Assembly (NCBI GenBank): GCA_913775305.1
Contig: CAJYIY010000009.1
Coordinates: 1-37,626 of the forward strand
Direction: 5' to 3'
Source: an uncultured Erwinia sp.
GTDB taxonomy: Bacteria; Pseudomonadota; Gammaproteobacteria; Enterobacterales; Enterobacteriaceae
Length of the DNA: 37,626 nucleotides
Each line of letters begins with the position of its first letter. Position 1 is the stretch's first letter. Under the pieces are notes generated by a model. That model ran no database searches. It worked only from the letters and a program-made list of their open reading frames with translations, and was not told the DNA's origin. The translations under genes were made by a program, and so were the position numbers. This document shows positions 25,884 through 33,535 of this stretch, one piece after another.

Positions 25884-25948
25884 GGAAAAAGTCAGACCAT
25901 GTGACCAAAATAGTTGTTATTCGTAATATAATCAAATGGATGTGTTTT

Positions 25949-27166
25949 ATGTCACAAATGTTCGCACTTTTGTTGGTCATGATTATTTTGTATCTGGGCG
26001 ATTTGATTTCTGTCAGAACAAAGGCATGGATCCCCTCGGTATTTGTCTGTGCCGTGCTGTTTTTATTCGGCTACTGGACCTTCTTCCCACAGGATATTGT
26101 GAGCCGCGCCGGTATTACTCCGCTGGTTGCCACCATGCTGATGTATCTGCTGATCGTCAATATGGGTACCCTGCTGTCGGTACCTGAACTTATCCGTCAG
26201 TGGAAGACCATTATCATCTCTCTGGCCGGTATCGCCGGAATTATGGCTATGGTGTTTGCCGTCTGCCTGCTGATGTTTGACCGCAACACGGCCATCGTGA
26301 CGATTCCACCGCTGGTTGGTGGAATCGTCTCTGCGATCATTATGTCCAAAGGCGCGGCGTCAGCCGGGCTGGTTGATCTCTCCGTTTTCGCCATTCTTAT
26401 CTATGTGATGCAGGGCTTTGCCGGATACCCCCTCACCGCCATCATGCTGCAGCGCGAGGGGAAACGCGTACTGCAAAAGTATCGTCGCGGCGAGTGGCAG
26501 GAAACGGTCGCTGGCGCAGCGGTGGATAAACACGCGGGCGCCTCAGGCGACGACAACGCCATGCCGCGTCTGTTGGGGCGTTTTCCAGCCCACTACAACA
26601 CCAGCTATTTTAAATTTATGCGCCTCGCGCTGGTCGGCTGGCTGGCGTATCTGGTGTCAGGCTGGCTGGCGCCGATCGTTTCAGTCAGCCCGTTCGTGCT
26701 GTGTCTGCTGTTTGGGGTGATCGCGGCTTCGCTTGGGTTACTGGAGCGACAGCCGCTGCAGAAAGCCAACGGTTTTGGTTTCGCGGTGATGGGCCTGATG
26801 CTGTTTATCTTCGATACGCTGAACCGCGCCACACCGGAAATGCTGCTGCGCCTGCTGCTGCCCATGCTGATGTTAATTGCAACCGCCGTGGTGGGAATGT
26901 TTATCGTCTGCTGGATTGTTGGCCGGATGCTGGGAGTCAGCACCGAAATGGCGTTCGCCATCGCGCTGACCTCGATGTATGGCTTCCCGGCGGACTACAT
27001 TATCACAAATGAAGCGATTAACGCGCTGACCAAAGATGAGAAAGAGCGCGAGGTGCTGACCCGGCACATGCTGGCACCGATGCTGGTCGGGGGGTTTATT
27101 TCTGTCACCATGGTATCGGTCGTGCTGGCCGGGATCATGGTGGGCTACATTATTCCTGCTGTTTAA
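25949..27166 (+). CDS. Putative GltS-like (ESS-type) membrane carrier
   Basis: A 405-residue, strongly hydrophobic protein with about 10-11 predicted membrane segments. The layout resembles sodium/glutamate symporter GltS: two similar halves, each with a Gly/Ala-rich re-entrant-like stretch (VGGIVSAIIMSKGAASAGL in the first; MYGFPADYIITNEAI in the second) and a central cytoplasmic loop (about residues 165-215, REGKRVLQKYRRGEW onward). This is remembered topology, not an alignment, and I do not recognise the exact family. The ATG at 25949 is chosen because GGAT lies 8 nt upstream and MSQMFALLLVMIILYLGDLI starts a membrane helix; the open frame goes back to 25775 with an AT-rich, unlikely N-terminus. 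It is 47 bp upstream of an M20D amidohydrolase, so the two probably form an operon and the carrier may import the amide substrate. Confidence 0.6.
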   Translation: MSQMFALLLVMIILYLGDLISVRTKAWIPSVFVCAVLFLFGYWTFFPQDIVSRAGITPLVATMLMYLLIVNMGTLLSVPELIRQWKTIIISLAGIAGIMAMVFAVCLLMFDRNTAIVTIPPLVGGIVSAIIMSKGAASAGLVDLSVFAILIYVMQGFAGYPLTAIMLQREGKRVLQKYRRGEWQETVAGAAVDKHAGASGDDNAMPRLLGRFPAHYNTSYFKFMRLALVGWLAYLVSGWLAPIVSVSPFVLCLLFGVIAASLGLLERQPLQKANGFGFAVMGLMLFIFDTLNRATPEMLLRLLLPMLMLIATAVVGMFIVCWIVGRMLGVSTEMAFAIALTSMYGFPADYIITNEAINALTKDEKEREVLTRHMLAPMLVGGFISVTMVSVVLAGIMVGYIIPAV

Positions 27167-27213
27167 ATCATTATTCAGTGCAATCGGTACATGAGATAAG
27201 GGAAGCAATCACT

Positions 27214-28398
27214 ATGACAAGTCAGTCAATCACGCAGTCCGTTCGGGCCTGGACCGAGGCGATGATCGCCTTCCGCCGCGATCTGCACGCTCACCCCGAG
27301 CTGCCGTGGGAGGAAGTTCGCACCACGCAGAAAGTGGCGCAGGCGCTGGATGAGATGGGCATCAGCTACAGACTCACTCAACCGACGGGCATCATTGCCG
27401 AAATCAAAGGCGGGCAGCCGGGTAAAACCGTGGCGCTGCGTGCCGATATGGATGCGCTGCCGGTACAGGAGCTGAGCACCACGTTAAGCTATAAGTCACT
27501 GACCGACGGCAAGATGCACGCCTGCGGCCACGATGCGCATACCGCTATGCTGCTGAACGCGGCCAGAGCGCTGCAGGAGAACCGCGCGGAACTGCGCGGC
27601 AACGTCAGGCTGATTTTTCAGCCGGCGGAAGAGATTGCCCAGGGGGCGCGCGAAATGGTTCGCCAGGGCGCGGTTGAGGGCGTGGACAACGTCTTCGGTA
27701 TGCATATCTGGACAACAACGGCCTCCGGTAAAATTTCCTGCAACGTGGGTTCCAGCTTTGCCTCTGCCGATTTGCTGAAGGTGACATTTAAAGGTCGCGG
27801 CGGCCACGGCTCCATGCCTGAAGCCTGTATCGATGCCGCCGTGGTCGCCTCCTCATTTGTGATGAATCTGCAGGCCATTGTCTCGCGTGAGACATCGCCT
27901 CTGGAGTCGGCCGTCGTGACCATTGGCCGGATGGAAGTCGGAACCCGGTTTAACGTGATTGCCGAAAACGCCGTACTGGACGGTACGGTACGTTGCTTTG
28001 ACGTCGCCACCCGCGATCGCCTGAAGGCGGCGATTGAACGCTACGCCCACCAGACGGCAGCGATCTACGGCGCAACGGCGAACGTGGAGTATACCTACGG
28101 TACGCTGCCGGTGATTAACGAAGCGCGCAGCGCCCTGCTGGCGCAGTCGGTGATCCGTGATGCCTTTGGTGAAGAAGTGCTGTTTGCCGAGCGGCCGACC
28201 ACCGGCGGTGAGGACTTTAGTTACTTTATCGAAAATATCCCCGGCTGCTTCGCGCTGCTGGGCTGCGGAAACAAAGCGAAAGGCACTGACTGGGCGCATC
28301 ACCATGGCTGTTTCAATATTGACGAAGATGTGATGGTACAGGGTGCGGAGCTGTATGCGCAGTATGCGTGGCGCTACCTGCAGCAGGATGATTTTTAG
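27214..28398 (+). CDS. M20D-family amidohydrolase
   Basis: A 394-residue metallopeptidase-like amidohydrolase of the M20D (HipO/IAA-amino-acid hydrolase/aminoacylase) family, which cleaves N-acyl or other amide-linked amino acids. The metal-binding CGHDAH is at residues 104-109, the catalytic pair Glu in FQPAEE at about 135-140, GMHIW near 170, and the C-terminal metal ligand region GGEDFSYF near 340. The dimerisation lid domain starts near GRGGHGSMPE. The ATG at 27214 follows AAGGGA; an upstream in-frame start at 27178 lacks support. No signal peptide, so it is cytoplasmic. It follows the GltS-like carrier and precedes a strong hairpin. The true substrate (for example an N-acyl, aminobenzoyl or indoleacetyl amino acid) cannot be read from sequence. 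Confidence 0.85.
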   Translation: MTSQSITQSVRAWTEAMIAFRRDLHAHPELPWEEVRTTQKVAQALDEMGISYRLTQPTGIIAEIKGGQPGKTVALRADMDALPVQELSTTLSYKSLTDGKMHACGHDAHTAMLLNAARALQENRAELRGNVRLIFQPAEEIAQGAREMVRQGAVEGVDNVFGMHIWTTTASGKISCNVGSSFASADLLKVTFKGRGGHGSMPEACIDAAVVASSFVMNLQAIVSRETSPLESAVVTIGRMEVGTRFNVIAENAVLDGTVRCFDVATRDRLKAAIERYAHQTAAIYGATANVEYTYGTLPVINEARSALLAQSVIRDAFGEEVLFAERPTTGGEDFSYFIENIPGCFALLGCGNKAKGTDWAHHHGCFNIDEDVMVQGAELYAQYAWRYLQQDDF

Positions 28399-28490
28399 CA
28401 CTGCGGATGTGCGACAGACTTGAACGCTGCCAGCCGAACACGGTTGAGCGTTTTCCTGCGCTGACGGGGGGTTAACCGTTCAGGCTTCCC

Positions 28491-28524
28491 GGGCGGCCTG
28501 CCCTGGCGATGCGGCAGGCCGCCC
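28491..28524. terminator. Strong hairpin after the amidohydrolase gene
   Basis: GGGCGGCCTGCC (28491-28502) and GGCAGGCCGCCC (28513-28524) form a perfect 12-bp stem around a 10-nt loop, between convergent genes. No T-run is present. Confidence 0.5.
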
Positions 28525-28530
28525 GTGAAT

Positions 28531-28550
28531 GCGGCGCGCGGTGGCGCCGC
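28531..28550. terminator. Second hairpin, next to the yjfF stop
   Basis: GCGGCGC (28531-28537) and GCGCCGC (28544-28550) form a 7-bp stem with a 6-nt loop, one base from the end of yjfF. With the neighbouring hairpin it may serve both convergent transcripts. Confidence 0.4.
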
Positions 28551-28551
28551 G

Positions 28552-29541
28552 CTATCCGTTACTCAATCGTCTGACCGGGGCATTCTGCTGCCGATCCCAG
28601 ATGACCGTCAGCAACCGCTGTAAGGCTATAAACGCAAAAAGCAGCACGCCGATGGCAATCTTTGTCCACCAGGAGCTGAGCGTGCCATCAAAGTTAATCC
28701 ACGTCTGAATCAGTCCCTGGATCAGCACGCCAAACAGCGTGCCCAGCACCGTACCCACCCCGCCGGAAAGCAGCGTACCGCCAATCACCACCGAGGCTAT
28801 CGCATCCAGCTCCACGCCCATACCCGCCAGCGCATAGCCCGCCGAGGTGTAGAGAGAGAATACAATCCCCGCCAGCGTTGCCAGCCCCGAGGAGAGCATA
28901 TAGACACGCACGGTGGTGCTGCGGGTGGAGATGCCCATCAGCTGCGCCGAGGTGGCATTGCCGCCGATGGCATACACCTGGCTTCCGAAACGGGTACGGT
29001 GTGCAACGATCATACCCAGCGCCACCACCACCAGCATAATCAGCGCCAGCAGGCTCAGTCGCCCTCCGCCAGGGATTTTCCACGCCATCGATGACAGCGT
29101 GGCGTACAGCGGATGATCGACAGGCAGCGAGCTTTCGGCCACCAGATAACTACAGCCGCGCAGGAAGAACATTCCCGCCAGGGTGATGATAAACGCCGGT
29201 ATTTTCAGGGCATCGATCAGCCAGCCCATAAAGGCACCGAACGCCGATCCCATCACCATCACCAGGCCAAACGCCACAAAGGGATGCAGATGGAAATCAC
29301 CGATGGCGCGCGCCAGAAACACGCCGGTAAAGGCAATCACCGCGCCCACCGACAGGTCAATACCGCCTGAGAGGATCACGAAGGTCATGCCGACGGCGAT
29401 AATACCGAGAAAAGCATTATCGGTCAGGATATTGGCAATCACCCGGGTGGAGGCAAAGCCGGGAAACTGACTCAGGCAGAACAGATAACCGGCGACAAAT
29501 ACCAGCAGGGTTATCATTAACGGAAGATGACGTTTAACCAC
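28552..29541 (-). CDS. yjfF: Galactofuranose ABC transporter permease YjfF
   Basis: One of two permeases of the YtfQRT-YjfF importer, which in E. coli takes up the furanose form of galactose. The product is 329 residues with about 8-10 membrane segments. The CUT2 signature ILSGGIDLSVGAVIAFTGV lies at about residues 56-74 and the ATPase-contact loop YAIGGNATSAQLMGIS near 200. The start is a GTG at 29541, giving VKRHLPLMITLLVFVAGYL like E. coli (M-IKRNLPLMIT); GAGAGGG lies upstream. It overlaps the ytfT stop by 8 bp, implying coupling. It ends the operon next to two hairpins. Confidence 0.92.
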   Translation of the reverse strand: MVKRHLPLMITLLVFVAGYLFCLSQFPGFASTRVIANILTDNAFLGIIAVGMTFVILSGGIDLSVGAVIAFTGVFLARAIGDFHLHPFVAFGLVMVMGSAFGAFMGWLIDALKIPAFIITLAGMFFLRGCSYLVAESSLPVDHPLYATLSSMAWKIPGGGRLSLLALIMLVVVALGMIVAHRTRFGSQVYAIGGNATSAQLMGISTRSTTVRVYMLSSGLATLAGIVFSLYTSAGYALAGMGVELDAIASVVIGGTLLSGGVGTVLGTLFGVLIQGLIQTWINFDGTLSSWWTKIAIGVLLFAFIALQRLLTVIWDRQQNAPVRRLSNG

Positions 29542-30553
29542 CGCGCGGCCCTCTCTTAAACAGTTGAATAAAGCGTGGCGACTGCAGCAGCAGCACAATC
29601 ATCACCACGACCGCTTTCACCACCTGATTCAGCTCGGGCGGGAAACCGGAAAGCAAAATCCCGGTGTTCATTGCCTGAATAATCAGCGCGCCAGTCAGCG
29701 ACAGCAGCAGATTGAAGCGGCCGCCCATCAGTGAGGCACCGCCGATCACCACCGCAAGGATGGCATCCAGCTCCAGCCACAGTCCGGCGTTGTTCGCATC
29801 GGCACCGCGAATATCCGCCGCCACGATCAGCCCGGCGACGGCCGCACACAGGCCGCTCAGGACATAGGTACTCATCACCACCAGCCAGCCGTTGATCCCG
29901 GCGTTGCGCGCGGCGCGAAGATTGATGCCCACCGCCTCGATAAACAGGCCGAGCGCGGTTTTGCGTGTCAGCAGCCAGACCACCAGCGCCAGCGCCAGCG
30001 TGATCCACAGGGGAACCGGCAGAAAAAACAGCGTGCCGCTGCCCAGCCGCGCCAGCGCATCGCTGTTGAAGGTGACAATTTGCCCCTGGGTGATCAGCTG
30101 AGCGATGCCGCGACCGGCAACCATCAGGATCAGCGTGGCAACAAACGGCTGGATTTTCAGCAGCGACACCAGTACGCCGTTCCACACCCCGCAGAGCAGA
30201 CCGCTGCCCAGCGTCACCAGGATCACCACCGTCAGGCTGTGCCCGGCCACGGTCAGCGTAGCGGCTGTTGCACCGGCGATGGCCATAACCGCGCCGACCG
30301 ACAGATCAATCCCACCGGTGGCAATCACCAGCGTCATACCGATGGCAAGGATCGCCACCGGTGCGGCACGGTTGAGAATATCTATCGGGCTCCCGAACAG
30401 CCGCCCGTCCTGCAGATGAATGGCAAAAAAATTATTTGCCACCAGGCTGTCGATCAGCAGCACCAAAATCAGCGCGCCGATTTGCGGCAGTCCAGGCGGG
30501 AGTTTACGTTTCAACATTGACGTTTTCCCCGGTAGCAGATGGCTCTCAGGCAT
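29534..30553 (-). CDS. ytfT: Galactofuranose ABC transporter permease YtfT
   Basis: The second permease of the importer, 339 residues (E. coli 341). The CUT2 signature IATGGIDLSVGAVMAIAGAT lies at about residues 81-100. RAAPVAILAIGMTLVI and ADANNAGLWLELDAILAVVIGG match E. coli YtfT. The ATG at 30553 follows GGGGGAG and overlaps the end of ytfR by 8 bp; the next gene yjfF overlaps its own end by 8 bp, so the three inner genes form a tight coupled chain. Two different permeases, rather than one used twice, distinguish this importer from AraFGH. Confidence 0.92.
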   Translation of the reverse strand: MPESHLLPGKTSMLKRKLPPGLPQIGALILVLLIDSLVANNFFAIHLQDGRLFGSPIDILNRAAPVAILAIGMTLVIATGGIDLSVGAVMAIAGATAATLTVAGHSLTVVILVTLGSGLLCGVWNGVLVSLLKIQPFVATLILMVAGRGIAQLITQGQIVTFNSDALARLGSGTLFFLPVPLWITLALALVVWLLTRKTALGLFIEAVGINLRAARNAGINGWLVVMSTYVLSGLCAAVAGLIVAADIRGADANNAGLWLELDAILAVVIGGASLMGGRFNLLLSLTGALIIQAMNTGILLSGFPPELNQVVKAVVVMIVLLLQSPRFIQLFKRGPRGG

Positions 30554-32069
30554 GCTGTTCTCCCCCTGTCGCTATCGCGTTAACGATGGCGGCAACTGAC
30601 AGCTGTTCCAGCGGTATTTCAGCGACCTGCTGCCTGTCGCGCAGGATCACAACCCGATCGGCATAGCCGACCAGCTCTTCCAGCTCCGATGAAATCACCA
30701 GCAGCGCGAGACCATCGGCGCAGAGCGTCTCAATCAGGCGAATAATTTCAGCATGCGCCCCAACGTCGATACCCCGCGTGGGCTCATCCAGGATCAGAAA
30801 CTGTGGTCGCGTTACCAGCCAGCGCGACAACAACACCTTCTGCTGATTGCCGCCGGAGAGCAGCTCAACCGGCTGGTCAGCATCCGGGGTACGGATACCG
30901 AGGCGCGTAATAAAACGCCCGGCAATGTCCTGCTGCTCCCGACGCTTAAGTGGCCGCAGCCAGCCGCGCTGCGCCTGCAGGGCCAGAATGATATTTTCTC
31001 GGACTGAGGCGGCACCGATAATACCGTCGGTTTTACGATCTTCCGGACAGAACCCCATCCCCAGGCGGGAAGCCTGAGCCGGGCTACGAATGTTTTGCGC
31101 TTTGCCTTTTATAAAGGCCTTACCGGCATCAGCGCGCCTGATACCAAACAGCAGTTCAGCCGTTTCTGTCCGCCCCGATCCGAGCAGCCCCGCCAGCCCC
31201 ACGGCCTCACCGGGACACACGCTGAGGCTGAACGGCTCAATGGTGCCCTTTTTACCGTAATCTTTAAATTCCACCACCGGCGAATCGCTCCGCAACGTCC
31301 TGCCCGCGCGCTGAAGCGCCGTTTCCAGCAGTTCACGGCCCAGCATCAGCTTGATCAACTCAATCTGCGGCAGTGAACGGGTGTCGCGTGTCGCAATAAA
31401 CTGGCCGTTGCGCAGTATGGTGATGCGATCAGTAATGCGGTACACCTGATCGAGGAAGTGGGTCACAAAAATCAGGCTCATTCCTTTAGCCCGCAGCTGC
31501 TGCATCAGGGTGAACAGCATCTCTACTTCACTGGCGTCCAGGCTGGCGGTAGGTTCGTCGAGGATCAACACCTTAGCGGAGAGATCCACTGCGCGGCAGA
31601 TGGCGATAATCTGCTGCATGGCGACCGAGTAGTGGCCCAGTGGACGGGTAACGTCCAGCTCAAAGCCATAATCGTTAAGCAGTTTCACCGCGCGCTGGTT
31701 CAGCGTTCTGCGGTCAATCAGCCCAAAACGTTTTGGCTCACGGCCGATAAACAGATTGTCCGCCACCGACATATTGGGCAGCAGGTTAACTTCCTGATAA
31801 ACCGTACCGATGCCCAGCGCCTGCGCTTCTGCGGTGTTGCGGGGGTTGATCGCCTGCCCGGAGAGCCGGATAGACCCGGCATCACGCTGATAGACACCGG
31901 TCAGGACTTTTATCAGCGTGGATTTCCCCGCGCCGTTTTCGCCCAGCAGCGCCATGATTTCGCCAGCTCGGACAGCAAAGGAAACGTTATCCAGCGCGCG
32001 CACGCCGGGGAAAGACTGACTGACGCCGCTGATTTCCAGTAGCGTGGCAGAGGAGGTGTTAATGGTCAT
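30546..32069 (-). CDS. ytfR: Galactofuranose ABC transporter ATPase YtfR
   Basis: A 507-residue double ATPase driving the importer. The first domain has Walker [10 protein letters not shown] (about residues 43-51), signature-like FSVAMQQ equivalent YSVAMQQIIAICRA, and Walker B VLILDEPTASLD. The second has the degenerate Walker [25 protein letters not shown] and [14 protein letters not shown]. The E. coli YtfR segment SVRENIILALQAQRGWLRP is intact. The ATG at 32069 is chosen over the frame's upstream start at 32117, which would lie inside the terminator at 32090-32115; GAGG precedes it at slightly long spacing. A terminator between ytfQ and ytfR suggests reduced expression relative to the binding protein. 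Confidence 0.93.
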   Translation of the reverse strand: MTINTSSATLLEISGVSQSFPGVRALDNVSFAVRAGEIMALLGENGAGKSTLIKVLTGVYQRDAGSIRLSGQAINPRNTAEAQALGIGTVYQEVNLLPNMSVADNLFIGREPKRFGLIDRRTLNQRAVKLLNDYGFELDVTRPLGHYSVAMQQIIAICRAVDLSAKVLILDEPTASLDASEVEMLFTLMQQLRAKGMSLIFVTHFLDQVYRITDRITILRNGQFIATRDTRSLPQIELIKLMLGRELLETALQRAGRTLRSDSPVVEFKDYGKKGTIEPFSLSVCPGEAVGLAGLLGSGRTETAELLFGIRRADAGKAFIKGKAQNIRSPAQASRLGMGFCPEDRKTDGIIGAASVRENIILALQAQRGWLRPLKRREQQDIAGRFITRLGIRTPDADQPVELLSGGNQQKVLLSRWLVTRPQFLILDEPTRGIDVGAHAEIIRLIETLCADGLALLVISSELEELVGYADRVVILRDRQQVAEIPLEQLSVAAIVNAIATGGEQHA

Positions 32070-32089
32070 ACGCTGCGCCTCACACTCTG

Positions 32090-32115
32090 AAAAAAGCCGC
32101 TCCGGGGGGAGCGGC
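32090..32115 (-). terminator. Intra-operon terminator between ytfQ and ytfR
   Basis: GCCGCTCC (32096-32103) and GGAGCGGC (32108-32115) form an 8-bp stem with a 4-nt loop. On the minus strand it is followed by TTTTTT (A-run 32090-32095). It starts 7 bp after the ytfQ stop, so it should end most transcripts after the binding-protein gene and let a fraction read into ytfR-ytfT-yjfF. Confidence 0.82.
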
Positions 32116-32122
32116 ACGTGGC

Positions 32123-33079
32123 TCAGTACCCCATATCTTTTTTGCGGTCCAGCTGTGCCTGTGCATCGGCAGGCAGGAACAGTCTGGTTTCAGTTTTGAT
32201 AATCTTAGGGGGAGCGGCGCCGTCTTTTTTCAGTTTTTCCAGCGCGTCAAAGGCGGGTCCGGCCATATTTGGCGTCAGTTCAACGTTTGCGTTGGCTTCA
32301 CCCGCCAGCATCGCTTTGTAGATATCCGGTACGCCGTCAATTGACCCAATCAGGATATCTTTACCCGGTTTGAGTCCGGCTTCTTTAATGGCCTGAATGG
32401 CACCGATGGCCATGTCATCGTTGTGGGCGTAAACCATGCAGATATTTTTGCCGTTGTTCTCGGCCTTGATAAAGCTTTCCATCACCTCTTTACCCTTGCT
32501 TCGGGTAAAGTCGCCGCTTTGCGAACGAATGACTTTGATGTCCGGTGTATTGGCAATCGCTTCAGCAAACCCTTTTTTACGATCGATCGCGACGCTGGCC
32601 CCGACGGTACCCTGCAGTTCAACGACGTTACAGGGTTTTCCGGCCTGCTCTTTGACCAGCCAGTCGCCGATCAGTTTGCCTTCATAAACGTTATCCGCAG
32701 TGACCACCGCCTGATACAGCGACTTATCCTTCACGACAATGGCGCGATCGAGCAGAAATACCGGTATTTTGGCGTCTTTCGCTTCTTCCAGCACCGGCTC
32801 CCAGCCGGTTTGCACAACCGGGGCAATAAAGATCGCATCCACGCCCTGGGCGATAAATGAGCGCACTGCTTTGATCTGGTTCTCCTGTTTTTGCTGGCCA
32901 TCAGCGATTTTCAGGGTAATACCGCGCTTCTGCGCCTCGGATTTTGCCACACTGGTTTCAGCCGCACGCCAGCCCGATTCGGAGCCCACCTGAGAGAATC
33001 CGACGGTCATGGATTCAGCCAACACGGGAGCAGAAAGGCCTGCGCTGATAAGAACAGGTAAGAGTAAACGCTTCCACAT
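32123..33079 (-). CDS. ytfQ: Galactofuranose-binding periplasmic protein YtfQ
   Basis: The substrate-binding protein of the importer; E. coli YtfQ binds galactofuranose with high affinity. The 318-residue precursor has a signal peptide of about 22 residues (MWKRLLLPVLISAGLSAPVL, cleavage after AES-preceding Ala) and a type 1 periplasmic-binding fold. TVGFSQVGSESGWRAAET, ADGQQKQENQIKAVRSF and GSIDGVPDIYKAMLAGEAN match E. coli closely, including likely sugar contacts. Two ATGs are in frame (33085 and 33079); the second gives the E. coli N-terminus and better spacing from AGAGGA. Upstream are two GalR-type operators and a CRP-like site. Confidence 0.94.
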   Translation of the reverse strand: MWKRLLLPVLISAGLSAPVLAESMTVGFSQVGSESGWRAAETSVAKSEAQKRGITLKIADGQQKQENQIKAVRSFIAQGVDAIFIAPVVQTGWEPVLEEAKDAKIPVFLLDRAIVVKDKSLYQAVVTADNVYEGKLIGDWLVKEQAGKPCNVVELQGTVGASVAIDRKKGFAEAIANTPDIKVIRSQSGDFTRSKGKEVMESFIKAENNGKNICMVYAHNDDMAIGAIQAIKEAGLKPGKDILIGSIDGVPDIYKAMLAGEANANVELTPNMAGPAFDALEKLKKDGAAPPKIIKTETRLFLPADAQAQLDRKKDMGY

Positions 33080-33232
33080 GATCATATTTCCTCTGTTGGG
33101 ATTTTGCCGTATAGGGTAACTGCAACCAAATCCTGGACTATTCGTGAGGAAACATATTCGACAAGGCTCACAAAACGCTAAATATCAAAGAGATTACCCG
33201 AAATCCGTCAGTTGAATCTGAACAGCAAATAT

Positions 33233-33244
33233 GGAGAATTCTCC
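33233..33244. other. 12-bp perfect palindrome in ytfQ leader
   Basis: GGAGAATTCTCC is self-complementary and lies 154 bp before the ytfQ start. It might be an operator or a leader structure; nothing else identifies it. Confidence 0.3.
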
Positions 33245-33282
33245 TGTAAGGAAAGAAAATCAGGTTAAATAATTGTAATAAA

Positions 33283-33298
33283 CAGAAGCGGTTGCAAA
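33283..33298. promoter_or_regulatory. GalR/LacI-type operator 1 upstream of ytfQ
   Basis: On the minus strand TTTGCAACCGCTTCTG follows the GalR/GalS pattern TGNAANCGNTTNCA with one mismatch at the end, with the central CG at 33289-33290. Confidence 0.5.
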
Positions 33299-33306
33299 CT
33301 GGGTAT

Positions 33307-33322
33307 TTGGAAGCGATTACAA
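33307..33322. promoter_or_regulatory. GalR/LacI-type operator 2 upstream of ytfQ
   Basis: On the minus strand TTGTAATCGCTTCCAA fits TGNAANCGNTTNCA completely. The central CG (33314-33315) is 25 bp from that of operator 1, so two dimers could bind side by side. A galactose-responsive repressor fits the transported sugar. Confidence 0.6.
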
Positions 33323-33383
33323 CACCACGTGAAGTTCTGCCGTTCTGTAGGGTGCGGTTTGCGGTGAAGAATTTAACCTGAAC

Positions 33384-33399
33384 TGTGAGGTTTCTCACG
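33384..33399. promoter_or_regulatory. CRP-like site between ytfQ and cnu
   Basis: TGTGA-GGTTTC-TCACG matches the CRP consensus at 9 of 10 defined positions. It lies upstream of the two GalR-type operators for ytfQ and 137 bp before cnu, so it could serve either direction. Confidence 0.6.
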
Positions 33400-33535
33400 C
33401 TTCATCAGCGGTCAGTGACGAGTTTCTCAAAATTAATCACTTTTCCGAAACTGATGCTTTTTAACCTTCGGGTCATGGATTCCATAAGTCTCCGTTATAT
33501 ACTGATTTTCTCCTGTTCATGACGATACGGCCCTG

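Larger units (their letters stand above)
25575..25948. other. Intergenic region between araA and the GltS-like carrier gene
   Basis: This 374-bp gap holds the araA 3' hairpin (25580-25613), then an AT-rich stretch with an inverted repeat (25866-25883). A TATAAT at 25927-25932 is too close to the next start codon to serve as its -10. I see no RNA gene or supported ORF. The AT-richness contrasts with the surrounding genes and suggests a regulated promoter for the carrier gene. Confidence 0.5.
33080..33535. promoter_or_regulatory. Divergent ytfQ / cnu control region
   Basis: This 456-bp gap has no supported gene. It holds a palindrome GGAGAATTCTCC (33233-33244) in the probable ytfQ leader, two LacI/GalR-type operators (33283-33298 and 33307-33322) and a CRP-like site (33384-33399). 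The -10/-35 pairs could not be placed with confidence. In E. coli the small gene blr lies just before cnu; the only ATG frame near here (33475-33522) encodes 15 residues without membrane character of Blr, so blr is absent. Confidence 0.55.

Noticed and set aside
25927..25932. TATAAT as the -10 of the GltS-like carrier gene
   Set aside because: It would start transcription at about 25938, leaving no room for the ribosome-binding site; no -35 fits.
33384..33399. SlmA-type site (GTGAG...CTCAC)
   Set aside because: The arms resemble SlmA sites, but the spacing and centre do not match GTGAGTACTCAC and SlmA sites are depleted in the terminus; a CRP-like site is the better reading.
33475..33522. 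Possible blr gene before cnu
   Set aside because: The frame is only 15 codons and does not encode the membrane segment of Blr.
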